From the NCBI RefSeq assembly GCF_036898095.1, contig NC_090729.1:148522725-148586724 (forward strand): DNA of 64,000 nucleotides, given 5' to 3'. The notes beneath the pieces were generated by a model, which was not told where the DNA came from, did no database searches, and saw only the letters and a list, made by a program, of their open reading frames with translations. Shown here one piece after another: positions 26,391 through 39,700 of this stretch (its first letter is position 1; each line of letters begins with the position of its first letter). This DNA comes from Palaemon carinicauda (lineage: Eukaryota > Arthropoda > Malacostraca > Decapoda > Palaemonidae). The position numbers and the translations under genes were made by a program.

Positions 26391-28804
26391 CTGTAAAGAA
26401 AGAAAAGCAAAATGAGTATACAATTGTTTATCTCACCTGATAAGCAATATGTAATTAGTCATCTTTAATTATTATAGCTTAGGACAGTAAGCTAGAAAGG
26501 AATATTGAGAGATACATACTTGTGTATCCCTTGCAAGCAATTGCTGTAAACTCCCCCCAGTATTAAATATAAAGAGTTTCCTTTAATAGGGCAATTCGAA
26601 GGAAAAGGGTTCTAACCCCTAGGGATAGAAAAAGTGTACACTGCCACTGACCCTTCTATTATTTAATACTGTGGGGTAAGAAGAAACCGATTTCCAATCA
26701 GAGAATTGAAGGAATTCTATTCTTTCAATATAGGTTCGGTCTCAGCAGAAGCCTGCACAAGGGTACCCAAGATATGTTAGAAATTAACTACTGTATAATA
26801 ATACTATAGTTTTCTGTTTGCAGTATATACTATATTGCAACATACTGGCTACTGTATAATCGTATACTGTAGTTCAGCCAGTGTGCTGCCGACATGGCTA
26901 GCACCTGGCGGCCGGTCCAGCCGGCATGTCGCCGACTAACAAGAAATTAGAAAAGACACATATTTGTGTATCCTATCCAGCCAATTGCTGTGACCTTCCC
27001 TTCCAATATTAAAACCATAGAGTTTCCTGATCAGGGAAGCCCAAAGACAAGGGTTCTAACCTTTAAGGATAGAAAGTGTACTACCACTGGCCCTTCTAAA
27101 TTATTTAATATTGTAGGGTAAAATGCAAACTGATTTCTAATCAGAGTATTGAAGAAATTCTATTCTTTCAATATAGGATTGATCTCTGCAAACGCCTGGG
27201 CAAGTTATTTTCCAACATATCGTGGGTTATGTTGGAAAATAACTACTAGTATAAAATATACAATAGTTTTCTATCTGCAGTATATACTATACTGCAATTA
27301 CACTGACTACTGTATAATCATATACTGTAATTCAACCGGCATATAGCCGGCATAGCTAGTCCCTGACTGCGCAGTCCGGCCGGCATAATAGCTGATAGAG
27401 AGAGAGAAAGCATGGAGTGAAGAACTGCCTTATTACTGTGTATGTTTACACTAAATAAGGATGTAAATATATAATTTACTGCCTTTCCACAGAAAGAAGG
27501 TTCTAATGGAAGGGGAGAATGCATCATTCAGGCTTCCATCCAACCACAAGTACTGTTGTCGGCATAGTCCGGCCGGCAGGCTAGTACCCGGCAGCACTGG
27601 TACAATCTGCATGCCGCTGGCTGAGTCAGTACCTGTTGGCGCCGGCCTGGCCGGCGGCATAGTACCCTGGCAACGGGACTTGTGGCCGGCAGTCCAAGGG
27701 AGGACTGAAGAACCTTGGTGACAGAAGGGTTTCCCTCCCGGCAGCCGTCACGGCCGCCGGCAGCCATCAAACAGCTGCTATGTAGGAGACCTGCCGGCCC
27801 CGCAACCCACCGGCAAGCGGTGAGATTGCAGGATGACGGGCATAGTAAAAGGACAGAGAGGGGCAGGGAAAAGGGTCCTATATCAAGTGTAAAAGGTGGC
27901 GGCAATGTTGCCGCCCCCACTACACAAGGGAGAAACCGTTTCATTATCGGCGCTGCCCTAGGTGGCAGAAGAATGTCTATTCTTCAACCTAAGGTCTGCC
28001 GAAATAGTGTTAGGAGGGGCCGGCAGGTTTGACGCCCCCTCTCAACAAAAGAGAAACATTGTTTCAGTGCCGGCGCCATCCTAGGCTGTAGAAGAATATC
28101 TATTCTTCAGGCCAGGGTCTGCCAGCATAGGACTAGTCTTCTAAACCGCAGGGAGAAGGTGGCAGCAACATACCACCACCCCAGGTGCAGGTTGGGGAGG
28201 CTTGGCCTCCTATGCGGGAATGACTACTCACCCTCCGGCAGAAGACTGAATACTCTGAGATTCTGTCGAAAACCAAAGCCAGACACTTACCGGCAAGGTG
28301 GGAGACAGAAAAACCCTAGCCTAGTCAAGCCAGAGTAAATATTCTATGGCAAGACCAGAAAGGGTTGCCCCAGCGGCGGCAATCGGAGAGAAAGAGGGAT
28401 TACCCATGACTCTCCATAGGAGACAAGTATTGATTTATATAATTCTAGGAGATATACTATCTCCCTTAGAATCGATAAAACAATACACAAGGGTAAACGG
28501 GGAATCTAACTTATACGATCGACAGAGGAAGAGGAAAATTATGCATACCATAAATATCTTTACAAGAATAATTATGCCTAAATAGCTTTCATAATTTATT
28601 AATGCTATTTCAACGGGGAAAGTCGTTTTACTAACTAAATAACACATGCCCAACGAACGACAGCGCCCATAGCGCCTCCGGTAACAGGCCTAGCTCCAAA
28701 GCACAATAAATTACTCTAATTTCACTGTGAAACAGGAGCTAGAATTATATATATTGTAAAGATTCAATACTCAACTTTCCAGAGGCGAAAGAAGCTGGAG
28801 ATTG
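26391..28804 (-). other. inferred gag intron / 5' region, DIRS copy 2
   Basis: The candidate first exon starts at ATG 28807-28805 (MQSPASFASGKLS), but its donor has decayed (CTG|TTTCAC in place of TTG|GTAAAT). The interval contains a tandem duplication of about 440 bp (26505-27388) and GC-rich CCGGC motifs from 26890 to 28040. ORFs in the GC-rich part show no family resemblance. Confidence 0.5.
26505..27388. repeat. tandem duplication, about 440-bp units, inside DIRS copy 2
   Basis: Two diverged copies, about 26505-26945 and 26946-27388. Landmarks occur in the same order in both: TTGTGTATCC, AGAGTTTCCT, GGGTTCTAACC, TTCTATTCTTTCAATATAGG, ATAGTTTTCT.T.TGCAGTATATACTATA, ACTGTATAAT.ATATACTGTA. 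Copy 1 of DIRS has only one version (about 12785-13100). Confidence 0.8.
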
Positions 28805-28880
28805 CATAATAATCCTCGTAGAATCGATCGAAAAGGTTAGATCAACAGGGAACACCACCGTGCGAATTTGCTACAAAATT

Positions 28881-29218
28881 AGGAATGACTGCCATCTTGA
28901 ATATGGCGCCATCTTGATACTCAATAGTAGTATGGGAAATAGGGTAACCTTGATAATGGCTCCCCTCCCAAAATTGCCACTCTTCCCCCTCGAGGCGAAA
29001 ACGCTATTCGGGGTGAAGATCGCTGTGTGTCGTACCAAGATATACGTACCCCGACTTATGCGATACCATTAAGAGAATTTTCAGGATATTCGCGCCAGGA
29101 GTTAGAATTCTGGAGACCTATAGGTAAATTCTCTGGGAATATCACTGTAGTTCATATATCCCTTGGAAGCTACTATTAGGAATCTTCCATCAGGACGACA
29201 TGGCCTGAGCCCAAAAAA
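28881..29218. repeat. right inverted terminal repeat, DIRS copy 2
   Basis: Reverse complement of the left repeat, ending GACATGGCCTGAGCCCAAAAAA. Without the left-end extension. Confidence 0.93.
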
Positions 29219-30224
29219 GGAGTTGACATTTCACAGGAATGACTGTATTCATCGGGTCTCTGAAGTAATATCATATGATAAGCAGAAATTCTTAAAACTT
29301 CTTTTCTGTTGTTTATACTGGATCTCAACATTTTGTTAAAAAAAAAAAGGAATAAAGGCCATATAAATTAGTACTAATCAGTTGCAACAATCTCAATATC
29401 TTTTATTCAGTTCTAAAATATTCAATCAGAGACCCAAATAACTGAAAAATTAAAATTGACCATAATTTCCGTGGCGTTTTCAAAGTTTGCAAATTTTGGA
29501 CCCAATGGTATTCATCACGTGCCATTTGGTCATTATGCGTAATTATTTTTAGTTATGGAAATATGGAGTAAAAAAGGGGGAGATAAACTTTTTGTACCCT
29601 TCACGAGTAGTTTATTTGTGGCTTACGAGTTTTACCATCGAAAATATTTTCTGTTAATGAGCTAATTTGATATATTTAAATCAAAGATATTTTGCCTGTT
29701 CATTATTTTCCAATTTACAAGAAAATGGTAATTTCCATATTCTACCTTTAACGCCAAATCATTGATGAGCCCTCTGTGAAGAAAAATTTCATAAAGTTAA
29801 TATTTTCTTTTGTTTACCTACTGAACAAAACTTCAATTAACTCGCGTAAGATTTTCTGTCTCTCTTGCCGGACAACAAAACCTTTCCGTTGCAATACCTT
29901 TCCACAAATACTCTTCCTTTAATCAAGATTTCCGAATGATTCAATTTTTTCAGCAATTTATCATCCTTCATTATTTCCGGAGATCATAAAAACGCGAGAA
30001 GCTTTCGCCATCTCTGCGAGCATCCTTTCAACGTTATAGAAATATAAAAATTTCTTAATCTTTCAATATCGCTTACTCCATAAATACCGGGTAAACCATT
30101 TATCTCAATAGCTATACCTTTTCTCTCTTGCATTTAGCTAATTCAGCGAAGGACAAGTTTCTCAATGATCCCGTTTTGCATCCAACCTTCCTTTTCTATA
30201 TATATACAGTATATAATCATTTCT
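29219..30224. other. no gene recognised
   Basis: AT-rich, no coding motif or repeat seen apart from poly-A near 29339-29348. Confidence 0.5.
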
Positions 30225-30849
30225 CCTTCATTGGAAGTTGAAAGGATTAATGAGGTAGGATCATTCAAGTATTTAGGAACTATGATCTCCAATACAGGGT
30301 ATTTAGAATTAGAGTTTAGTGAAACTTCGGAAAAAAAAAGGAAATCAGAAAATGCCTAGGTTAAGTAAAATTTGGAATTCAGATCTCCTGAAATTACATA
30401 TAAAAATCAGACTATCAGTTTAGTGAGATCGGTGTTACTCTATGGACATGAGTCATGGTATGACAATGTATCTCCAATAGATTTAGTAGATTTTAGAACA
30501 AAGCCATCAGAAGGATATTGGAGTTAAATGGCAGGACAAGATTACAAATCAAACTATAAGAGGGATTACTTGAGTACCATATGTGGCTGAGATCATGATG
30601 AGGGGTAGATGGAGATGGTTTGGGTATGCTCTTCGCACTCCTCAAGAGAGATTAGTTCACCAAACGTTCAAATAGGCTCCACAAGGCACTAGAAGAGTTG
30701 GAAGACCTAGGCTTACATGACTGAGGACTATGAAGCGCGAAGTAAGAGATGATGAATGGAGAAGTATTGAATTAAAAGCTCAAGATAGAGATGACCTGCG
30801 AAATCTAACAGAGGCTCTTTGCGTCAATAGTTGTAGGAGATGATGATGA

Positions 30850-30850
<1 letters not shown>
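30225..30850 (+). pseudogene. LINE 3' fragment (RTE-like RT C-terminus), copy 1
   Basis: The end of a non-LTR retrotransposon RT. It starts with INEVGSFKYLGTMISNTG, a common post-palm phrase of RTE/CR1-like RTs, and continues in broken frames with a C-terminal region in which LLYGHESW, FGYALRT-like and GRPRLTW-like phrases can be read. It ends in a GATGATGATGA tail and then (TA)n. A second copy of the same family lies at 46897-47292. Truncated at the 5' end, as is usual for LINE insertions, with stops and frameshifts. Confidence 0.75.
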
Positions 30851-30925
<75 letters not shown>

Positions 30926-30926
30926 T
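30851..30926. repeat. (TA)n microsatellite at LINE tail
   Basis: TA run directly after the GATGATGA tail of the LINE fragment, followed by ATGTATGC variants to about 30975. Confidence 0.97.
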
Positions 30927-30975
30927 TATTTATTATGTATGTATATGTATGCATGCATATGTATGTATGTATGTA

Positions 30976-33370
30976 TAGTACCATACTTTCATTTATTGCT
31001 TCACGGAAATTACTTTCATTTGAATTCGAAATTTTCTCCAACTGATTAACTTTCAACTTATCGGAATGTAATCGAACTTACTGCAAATCCCAACATAATT
31101 AGCTACCTCTATACTATATACACCGAACAGCCTCACCATCCTACCATTAAATCATATGAGCTTACACTACCTTCATGTACTAAGAAGGATTAATGGAGTA
31201 TCAATACTAAATTGAAACTTCTTTTCTTTATCTCTATCTATTCCGCTCTTCTCTAAATAACTCCATAGCAACTCGGAGGTATAGCAAGTCGGAGGTATAA
31301 CGAGTAGAGTTATGATTCACAGTGTACTTACTGCATTATTCCTTTTACCAATTGCTTTGCAGCCTTTACGTCATCGATACATCATCATACCAAACATTTC
31401 CACTTATAACTACAACTTTTTGGTGGTTTCCTACCATTCAACTTCACTAATACCCTCGTTGTATCCCTAACAATCCTTTTCAAACCCTTATTCTCCTACT
31501 TTTGTAACGTTCAGCTCTAATATATATTTTTTTTTAAACCTCCCGATTTGAATTTTAAATCTTAAAATTACCAATTCGAAATAGATCTCAAAATTTTGAT
31601 TCACCCTTAATCTCTCGAAATATTCATGTCAACTTTTTTTGTCACGAATACTTAACTGCTTTTCATTATAATGACTACCTTCTTGAATGTTTGCATTCCG
31701 TCCTTATAACTTTTCTTGATTTTTATCTTTTATTCTAGGATCCACTCACTGCAAACATTTACTTCCTCTAAGCAAAATCTTTTTTTTTTTATCCTATACT
31801 TCTTGCCTTAAGTCAACCACAACATTTGGCTATATTTTCTAAGTTACTTCATTCACCATCTTGAATCATCATGCGCAATTGCTTACCATTTTATTTTCTA
31901 ATGGCCTTAACTAAAGTTACATTACTAATTTTCACTGGTCAGGAAACAATCTAAAGAATTATGCTCTGTAGGTGGGGATAATACTTTGGCAGCTATGTTA
32001 CTAAGTAAGTCTACACAATTTTTAACGCAATTTTTTAACTTTGCAATTTTTGCGTACCGGATGGATAATCATTACAGCTCTATCGTATTAATGTACAGGA
32101 GGGAAATCCAAGGTGTATTTGCCAGGACGTACAAAAACGGTATTCAATACTATTAATGCCAGATGCTTGTAGTATAGTCAATCGAGCTGAACATACAATT
32201 TCAAAAGTAACTTGGGGAAAAAAAGGGGCAGAGATACCAGATCTAGATTGAACACAGAATGGTTGACACTTACGAAAGTGCAATGGATATCAAGACCCCA
32301 AATACCGAACCTTCACAAATTAAGTAGAGAAAGCTTTTCTAAATAGAATATAACTCTTTTTAAAAGAAAAACGCCAACGTCAAAAGTGTAAGCTATAATT
32401 CAACATTTGGTCTTTCTAATGAACTAAGTTCTACAAAACACCTCATAAGACCTACCCATAGTCTATCCTAAAAGTTTGTAGGGGTAAAGTTCGTCCTATT
32501 CGGAAACCAGCTGGATCTCAAAGATAAGGAATCAAGAGCTCCTGGAAACCCTCAACGGTATGAGAAAGAAAAAAATATAAAGGGTCCAAACTGGCTCTTA
32601 GGTTAGAACACGCTGATACACAGACCATTGAAGCTCTTAAAACATCCAGATCTACTTACATATGCAACAACAACAGTCCAGAATCTTGTAGGCTCTGAAT
32701 TAACACTGAATTCCACGGTCAATAATAACTAAGCTTTTAAGTAGCAATGTTGTCCTCTCCCAAGAACGTTAAGTGGAAAATGGGAAAAACGCTGACAGGA
32801 CGAGTACATACAGTAGATACACTTCAAGAACATCAATGCAGCATCGGGTTACCACACGTACATAAAGATCTATACATATTAACACCTTTATGTTATATAT
32901 GTATATATGTAAATACACACGCGTTTGTGGGTGTATGTGTAAAATGACCAGTCTATTGTTAACAAGGCAACCATCGATAAATCCTTACCATCGACTGAAT
33001 AACGAGATGTCCTTTTACCTTCCATTTCGATAGGAAAAATAACGAGATCTACAGTATGCAAAGTCTCCAAAATCTACATTTGGAATCTGACCTTTCAATT
33101 TTTTTTTTAAGCAACGTTTTTTCGTCAAAATGCGGAAATACAAAGCTTCGTCCTATTTTAAATTTCACTTATTGCGTCGTTCTCCTTTTTTCAGCTCTTC
33201 AGGGTATTTCCTAATGTTCAACACTTTATGTTGGAGGTGGTGTGGGGGGGGGGAGCACTGGGTGATTCACTGTTATAAGCTTATGGCCGTTTGTCATTCA
33301 GGCAATCCTCTTTCCATGGAGCTAAAAAGAAGATCTGACAAATATTTTAGGGGAAGAAGTGCTCCTTTTT

Positions 33371-33372
<2 letters not shown>
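30976..33372. other. no gene recognised
   Basis: AT-rich intergenic-type sequence. ORFs of 60-70 codons at 32080-32283 and 32747-32947 have no recognisable motif. A run of about 9 G lies near 33245. Confidence 0.5.
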
Positions 33373-33373
<1 letters not shown>

Positions 33374-33417
<44 letters not shown>

Positions 33418-33507
33418 ACTGCGAACATTTCCTTACAGTATTACTACTAACACTTGGTAATTTATGGTAATTCATTATTACAGAATCAAACTTATAACGA
33501 AAAAAAA

Positions 33508-33553
<46 letters not shown>
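33374..33553. repeat. poly-T tract and (GA)n microsatellite
   Basis: Some 40 T at 33374-33415, then (GA)n at 33511-33553. The poly-T could be the reverse complement of a retrotransposon poly-A tail, but no element end was identified beside it. Confidence 0.9.
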
Positions 33554-33557
<4 letters not shown>

Positions 33558-33856
33558 ACAAGTTTGTGTTTAATATCATGCATACATACAATATATATGC
33601 ATGTACACATATAGCAGAACACAAATAGCGTACCCCCTAGCAGGTTTGCATCTGAAAAATTGCCTTAAATATTATTCCCTTTACTTAAAGACGACAACAA
33701 CAACAACATGGCAAGCTAAAAAGTATTTGCAAAATTCGGGTAACATTTCTTAACTTCCCAAAAACCCCAAGGATCCAAGAAATAACCGAGAATAACATTG
33801 AACAAAGTTTTTATTTCTCTTTCGTAACGTTAAATTTCATAGCACTCTTCAATACA

Positions 33857-34440
33857 TTAATGTAACCTATGCCCATCAGATAACTTACACAAACGACAAT
33901 TTCTTATGTTTGAATTTCTATCATCTGTCACTTCCCACAAATATTCATTTCCTAAACGCAATCTGCTATAGCTTGTTTCGGTGTTTTCCAGTATGTAAAT
34001 CACTATATAATTTTGCTCTGACCCCGTAGCGATATCCATATAATTTCGGAACGAGGTACTCTCCAGGTATAGTGCGTTTAGATATTCTATATCTTGACTT
34101 TTTTTTTCAATTTTATTTTTCAAACTTTCATATGACAGTGGGAAATTGTGGTCAACATTTTCTTCACAGGAACCTTGCTTTGCTAATAAATCTGCTAGGT
34201 CATTCCCCGTTAGGTAACAATAAAATGGACTATCCTAAATCTTTTTTCAAATTTACATAATAAGTATTCGAATTCAGTTTATTAACTTATTACTTCCGGA
34301 TGACTCAGACAATAGATTGCAAAGCCGACATACTATCAGAGACAATAGTGACACCACCCAACTAATTTCTCGCAATAGTAAGTGCAGCTGCGATTCCCAG
34401 GAGTTCTGTTTGTATATTGGAACAATAATTGCTTGCCCTG
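33857..34440 (-). pseudogene. LINE RNase H and C-terminal fragment (I/Jockey-like)
   Basis: On the minus strand the frame near 34210-34180 reads FYCYLTGNDLADLLAKQGS; the GN-x2-AD-x-LAK phrase is the distal RNase H motif in LINEs of the I group and relatives. It continues open into 34123-33857 with YSRLRLGNEYLWEV and RNCRLCKLSDGHRLH, which resembles the C-terminal zinc-knuckle tail of such ORF2 proteins. Upstream to about 34440 the RNase H beginning is recognisable in broken frames. The 5' part is absent. Confidence 0.7.
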
Positions 34441-34689
34441 ATTGCGAGAGAACGAGATTCCTGTATCTTTTATATATGTATGTATATACACAATAATTAG
34501 GTTTTAAACGATTTTCTACTTATTCATATAAGTAGCTTAACTCGGGATGGATATTGTTTATGACATCGGCCTTCTCCTTCGTTTGATGTTTATCACTATC
34601 ACGCAGTTTACTGTAATGTTGCTACAATTATTATATTTAAGAAGGCTACCAGATAGCTGTGACCTTTAAATTGTAGATATTACCATGGA

Positions 34690-35254
34690 ATTTGGTAGGG
34701 GCAGAAACTATGTTGCCTATCAATCCCTGAAATTTTCATTTGAGTACATGAATTATTCGAGGAACAATTTACTCCACCACCAAAAATAACCATTCAACCC
34801 ATACCGAAATAAACGTTTGCTGTGGTTTTTCTGTCGCAGATATCAACATGAAAATTGGAATGGACAAACTAAATATGCCTCCCATAAATCCTTGACAATT
34901 TCATTTAGATATATGAAGGATTCTACGAGTAATTAACGGCTCCACCGAATATCTGCCTCCGGTGGATATCGAAAAATGGCTACTGTGACTTTCCCATGGC
35001 AAGATACAAAAATTGGTATGATTGTAGTTCACATGAAACCCATCAACCCATGTGAAAATTATTGGGATATCTGTAAAACTAAGAGTGGTTTGCTCCTCCT
35101 CAATGAGTTTTTAGCTACAAGTCATCGCTTACAAGAAAAGTGACAGCCAGCGCATGCTTGTAGCAGGTATAAACATGAAAATTGGCAGGAACAAAGCTTA
35201 TAAATTTAAATAATACCTTAATATTTCACTTGAATGTATATATATATATATATA

Positions 35255-35323
<69 letters not shown>

Positions 35324-35470
35324 TCATATATTGATATAGGAGTTATTGACCCTGTCGCCGAAAATATCAGGTGTCCCCACAGCACCCCCCCCCCAACCGC
35401 CTCCGCTCCGAAATCTATGATTAGGGAATGACAGCTACGGGTTGGTCGAGATAGTTTAAAAAAAAAAATG
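34690..35470. repeat. unclassified interspersed repeat, copy B
   Basis: Aligns by eye with copy A at 15637-16500: shared GGAACAATTTACTCCACC.CCAAAA, CCTCCGGTGGATAT, TTGGGATATCTGTAAAA, AACATGAAAATTGGCAGGAACAAAGC and CTCCGCTCCGAAATCTATG. Like copy A it contains a (TA)n tract (35236-35319) at a comparable position, which suggests the repeat itself seeds TA expansion. Confidence 0.75.
35236..35319. repeat. (TA)n microsatellite
   Basis: TA tract inside interspersed repeat copy B. Confidence 0.97.
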
Positions 35471-35939
35471 GTATTTCATATCAGGTCACTCACTTCTTTC
35501 GCGACAATAATCAATTAGTTCCTAGAATAGTTTAAAAGTCACAGCCAATTTCGACATGCCATATTCATACCAGAGGAATAGTCATCACACCTACGAATTC
35601 AGTCTTATTTTATGCTTATATATTTGAGGAATGTCGACTTAGCAGTTCACGAACAAAGCTTAAAACTAAGGTAATATTAGTGCGAACACAATCAAAATAA
35701 TACCCGTTTCACCTAAATACTATGTCGAGGTTTACTGGAGCTAAGATCCACAATTTCCCGAAAATCTTTAAATTATATTCACTTTCAGAATGGTATTCAT
35801 CAAGATACATTTGGATTTAATGAACATGATGAATTAGTTTTACTTTCAGCTTAGTTCTCATAGAATTGCATTTTACAGTAACAGTAATCTAAAAATATAA
35901 GTTTTTAATTGTAGATTTAAATTAACATTAAAATAGATC

Positions 35940-36130
35940 TTTTATATATAAACTATAAAAAGAGATCGCCTGATACACAAACATTCGCTGCAAATTAAAC
36001 TTTTGAAGTTCCATAGATTCAACTGCCTGATAAGGAAGATCATTCCACAACTTTGTCACTGGAATATTGTTTAGTACTGAGCCTTATCATGGATCTGCAT
36101 ACATAGGAATTACGACCACGAAGGTACTAC
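35940..36130 (-). pseudogene. possible LINE RT C-terminal scrap
   Basis: The minus strand near 36065-35945 reads KLWNDLPYQAVESMELQKF. A W-N-x-L-P motif followed by a short helix is common near the end of several LINE ORF2 proteins. A frameshift separates it from an upstream Arg/Ser-rich stretch. Too short for a clade. Confidence 0.4.
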
Positions 36131-37315
36131 GATATTAGTACGAATATTTATAGTAAACTTTGTTAGCACTATCTTATATCACTAGGGTTGCCACCTCAAG
36201 CTCAAAGTAATGGGAACAGATTTATAAGGACGAATTGTTATGGCGAGCAGAGAGTCTTTTCTGATGGGGAGGAGGTGGTTGGGGACAGCAATTTCTCACA
36301 TTCCAACTCTAAAAGAGACTTTTATAGAACGGTTGTCAGCAATCGTGATGACTCGTGCGCACACATTTAATTCGGTCAAAAGCTCAAAACCTGCACTTTT
36401 CTAAACAATAACGCAATGGACCATTGGGAAAAAGCTTCCTAAATATTACATGTTTGTCAAAGGTCTGCTAGTGGATGAAGGTAGCCCCAGATGCTCTTAG
36501 AACTGGTTAAAATACAGCCCAACAGGCTATTTTTTTTTTTTTAGCTTCAATTATTGAAAGTGAAAGTCCTAGGAAATATCTGTTTAGAGCCATTACTTTA
36601 ACAGTAGTTTAAATTATTTTAATAATTAAAATATAATGAAATATACTTGCGATAAACATTTATAAACACCAATAATTCTTACCTCCATAAGATATTAAGT
36701 ATTAAAGAATTACTTGTAGCTAACTCAAAATACAAAATTAATTAGATTGTCCTCGAATTTCCTAATGAGAGTGTAATTTTCATTCCAGAATGCCTCAAAG
36801 TTGAATCAATCAGTTTTAATTTCCAGCCATCTTTAACCAGAAGACCATTTACATTCTGAAACTTTCTATATATAAATAATACTAGAACGATGTTAGCTTC
36901 ATAAGATATCCTTGAAGTACGTAAAGTAGATTTAAAATTCCCGCTAGTAAAACCTTTGGTTTACAATGAAAATCATCAGCAGTTAAAATTTGAGGATAAC
37001 TTATGCCTTTAGATATCAGTAATTGAGTTTGATAAACGTACCTGTTACCACTATAATCATTAGCTACTGAACACGCCCTTGAAGTCTGCAGACTTTTAGC
37101 TAACTATGCAGACAAACTATAAAATAGTTTTAAACAGTCCCCGTTCCAATTAAAACATTGGGCTGAAGGTACAAAAATAATGTTACGGGAATAATCCTGA
37201 TTATCAGTCTTTATTCCATTGACTTAGTACATACTTCCAGTCTCACTTTCTGCTAGTTTCCCGCTACCATGACTGCAACAGACAGTGTTTTCTGAATCTA
37301 GGGAAAAAGTTCTAG
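36131..37315. other. no gene recognised
   Basis: AT-rich sequence up to the target site of the BEL element. A 60-codon ORF at 36188-36370 has no motif. Confidence 0.5.
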
Positions 37316-37320
37316 GGTGT

Positions 37321-38190
37321 TATCGTTACTTATTAGGGTCAAACAAGCAACAACATATAATGACTTCAGTCATTCACAAAATTACTAATTACCAGATTCG
37401 TTAAGAGAACTCATGACCCTTTCTCTACATTAGGAATTCATTGCGTTGTGTTACAAAGATAAATGGTCATATTATATTCTATTGAGCTTTTGCCCCAATT
37501 ATTACTTACTTGGTTTCATATGAAGTTCTTACCGAGTTCGGATTACAATAGGCACGGGTAAACCATGATACCACATATAAATATTTGATTTTACCCAGTC
37601 ACGGAATCCCACGCACAGATATGCATATCCCTAGTGAATTATCCCATCCAAGGTAACTAAATATTATATGATACTCATCCAAACTTCGGTTGATTAATTC
37701 ATCCACTTCATTAAATACTGGGAAGGAACAGCTTCGTTAATCAAATGAAATTCTCTTCATCCTGATTAAGTCCACTGAAGACTACACTACAAGCGTCGAG
37801 ACTTGAGAAGTGATAGACAGCAACTGTGGCCGTTAGCTTTGTTGCCTTTGTCGTAAAAATAATGCGTTCGCTCTCTCTCCCAAAGTCACTACTTCCACTT
37901 CGTTTGCTCACGACAAAAGAAAACAACAAAACAAACGAAACCAACTATTCAATGCAAACCGAACGAAACTATTCAAACAACTTACATCGCATTGTTAACC
38001 ACTTATACAACTATTCACAAGACAATATTCCTTAGTAACAATGCTTATTACAATTTAATATAAACAAAACCTTCATTTGTACAGAAACCTGCACATTTCC
38101 ACTCAATGCAAAAAGAACATTTCCCATATACAATATGAACAGATATTCAATAACAATTGATTTCCCATGTTGTTATTGTAAGTAACGACA
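37321..38190 (-). repeat. BEL/Pao 3' LTR
   Basis: Matches 44810-45681 along its whole length. Its plus-strand ends are TATCGTTACTTA and TAAGTAACGACA, which form a 12-bp terminal inverted repeat with one mismatch. Confidence 0.96.
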
Positions 38191-38203
38191 TATTCCCCGC
38201 CAC
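38191..38203 (-). other. polypurine tract, BEL/Pao
   Basis: On the minus strand GTGGCGGGGAATA lies immediately before the 3' LTR start TGTCGTTAC. This is the expected place for the plus-strand primer. Confidence 0.75.
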
Positions 38204-38238
38204 AAAATTTCGCCACAAAATTTATAATATACAAGTAT

Positions 38239-39700
38239 TTACAACAGTCCCTTTTGAATCAAATCTTTTCTAGTTTCTGCAGCCACCCGAGCAGCCTTCC
38301 TGGATGGTCGGGTACTCACTTCAGGAATTTTGGCAGGATCAGGAGTCTCAACTTCTTGCCATAACTCTAACGGGTACAACTTCCCAATGGGACGCATGAT
38401 CTGGCCATGGGAGGTTTTGAGGGTAGCTACCCTAACTACATTGTCAGACCCCACATGCACCTGAATCACGTGACCCAACTTCCATTTGTTTCTTGGCCCT
38501 TCATCATGTACGAGGACGACATCTCCTATTTTGGGCCAAGAATTATGTTGGACCTCAATTCGATGAGTCAACGAAATCAAATATTCATGTTCCCATCTTT
38601 TCCATAGCTGATCACACAATTTGGATATGTAAAGGAATTTCCTTTCTACATTTTCAGTTTTACTATACGATGGGTCTTCAGATACCTCATCCCAATTAAT
38701 AGTTTCCTTGGGAAAGGATCTTAATTTCCTACCCAAGATCAGGTGATTGGGAGTTAAAATCTCCTTCTGATCAAGGTCCCCCGAGGTGTAGCTTAGTGGC
38801 CTGTCATTTATGATGGATTCCAATTCCACCAAAATGCAGGATAATTCATCATAACTGAGAAGAGCTCGACCAATTACCTTCTTCATACAGGTTTTCAATA
38901 GTGCGATCAATCTCTCCCAGATTGCACCAAACCAAGGTGCTCTTGCTGGTATAAATTTCCACTTGCACTCTATTTTCTCCAGATGGTTTTGAAAAAGGGG
39001 GCTCTCTGCCATTGTTTTCAGATATTCAGATGCTGCTACAAAAGTAGTGGCGTTGTCACTCAACATTAGTGAAGGAAAGCCTTTACGGCTGCTAAACTTC
39101 CGGAAGGCCATGAGGAATGAGTTAGCGGACTGATTTCTGACTACTTCCAGATGTATACCCCTAGTGATTGGGCATGTGAATAGTATGACGTACACCTTCT
39201 CCGGATTTTGCTTCCCTTCCTTTATCCATAACGCCCCGGTGTAATCCACCCCAGTAACGCTAAAAGGTTGTTTCCGTTGTACCCGGAATTCCGGCAATGG
39301 GGGCATTTATTAGTTTTATATGGTCTTCCTTGAACTTTCTTACAGATCACGCAATGATGTAACATGCTCTTGACCAGTTGTCGCAGCTGTGGTATCCAGA
39401 ACTCCTGTCTTACACTAGCTACAGTAGCGTTCACCCCCATGTGCGCTTGCATCACATGATGTCGTCTTATTAACAACTTACTCAGAACACAACCCTTTGG
39501 CAGTAAAGTAGGAAATTTGACTTCTTCAGGCAGTGTTGCATGTTCCAACCTGCCTCTACATCTCATTACAATATCATCCAAAAACAAATTCAACTGGCGA
39601 ATTAATATCAATTTTGGGTTTGTTTCCTCCCTTTTCAGGGCTTCATATTCTTCTGGAAAGTACTCTCCCTGCACGAGAACAATTGTTTTGACCTTTCCTT
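38239..39700 (-). pseudogene. BEL/Pao integrase
   Basis: Inserts the cDNA. The zinc-binding region (HHVMQAHMG... then HHCVICKK) lies at about 39460-39330 at the end of the upstream frame. A frameshift near 39300 moves to the frame 39306-38239, which holds the whole catalytic core: VDYTGAL (first Asp), LSDNATTF (second Asp) and WERLI (Glu). The tail WPKIGDVVLVHDEG ... WKLGHVIQVHVG is the DUF5641-like domain characteristic of BEL/Pao. 355 codons are uninterrupted, so the catalytic part itself is intact. Confidence 0.95.

Larger units (their letters stand above)
20587..29218 (-). mobile_element. DIRS1-like tyrosine-recombinase retrotransposon, copy 2
   Basis: An 8.6-kb relative of copy 1 in the same orientation, 5.4 kb away. 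It has unequal inverted terminal repeats (20587-20952 and 28881-29218), an internal complementary region (21035-21129), and gag, RT, RNase H and recombinase in order on the minus strand. The sequence is clearly diverged from copy 1, so the two are different subfamilies or old copies, not a recent duplication. Flanks are non-repetitive (GAAGACTAAAC on the left, GAGTTGACATT on the right) with no evident target duplication, as expected for DIRS. Confidence 0.93.

Noticed and set aside
37741..38035. ORFs repeated at 45230-45527
   Set aside because: They lie in the BEL LTRs and differ by LTR substitutions; no evidence of coding.
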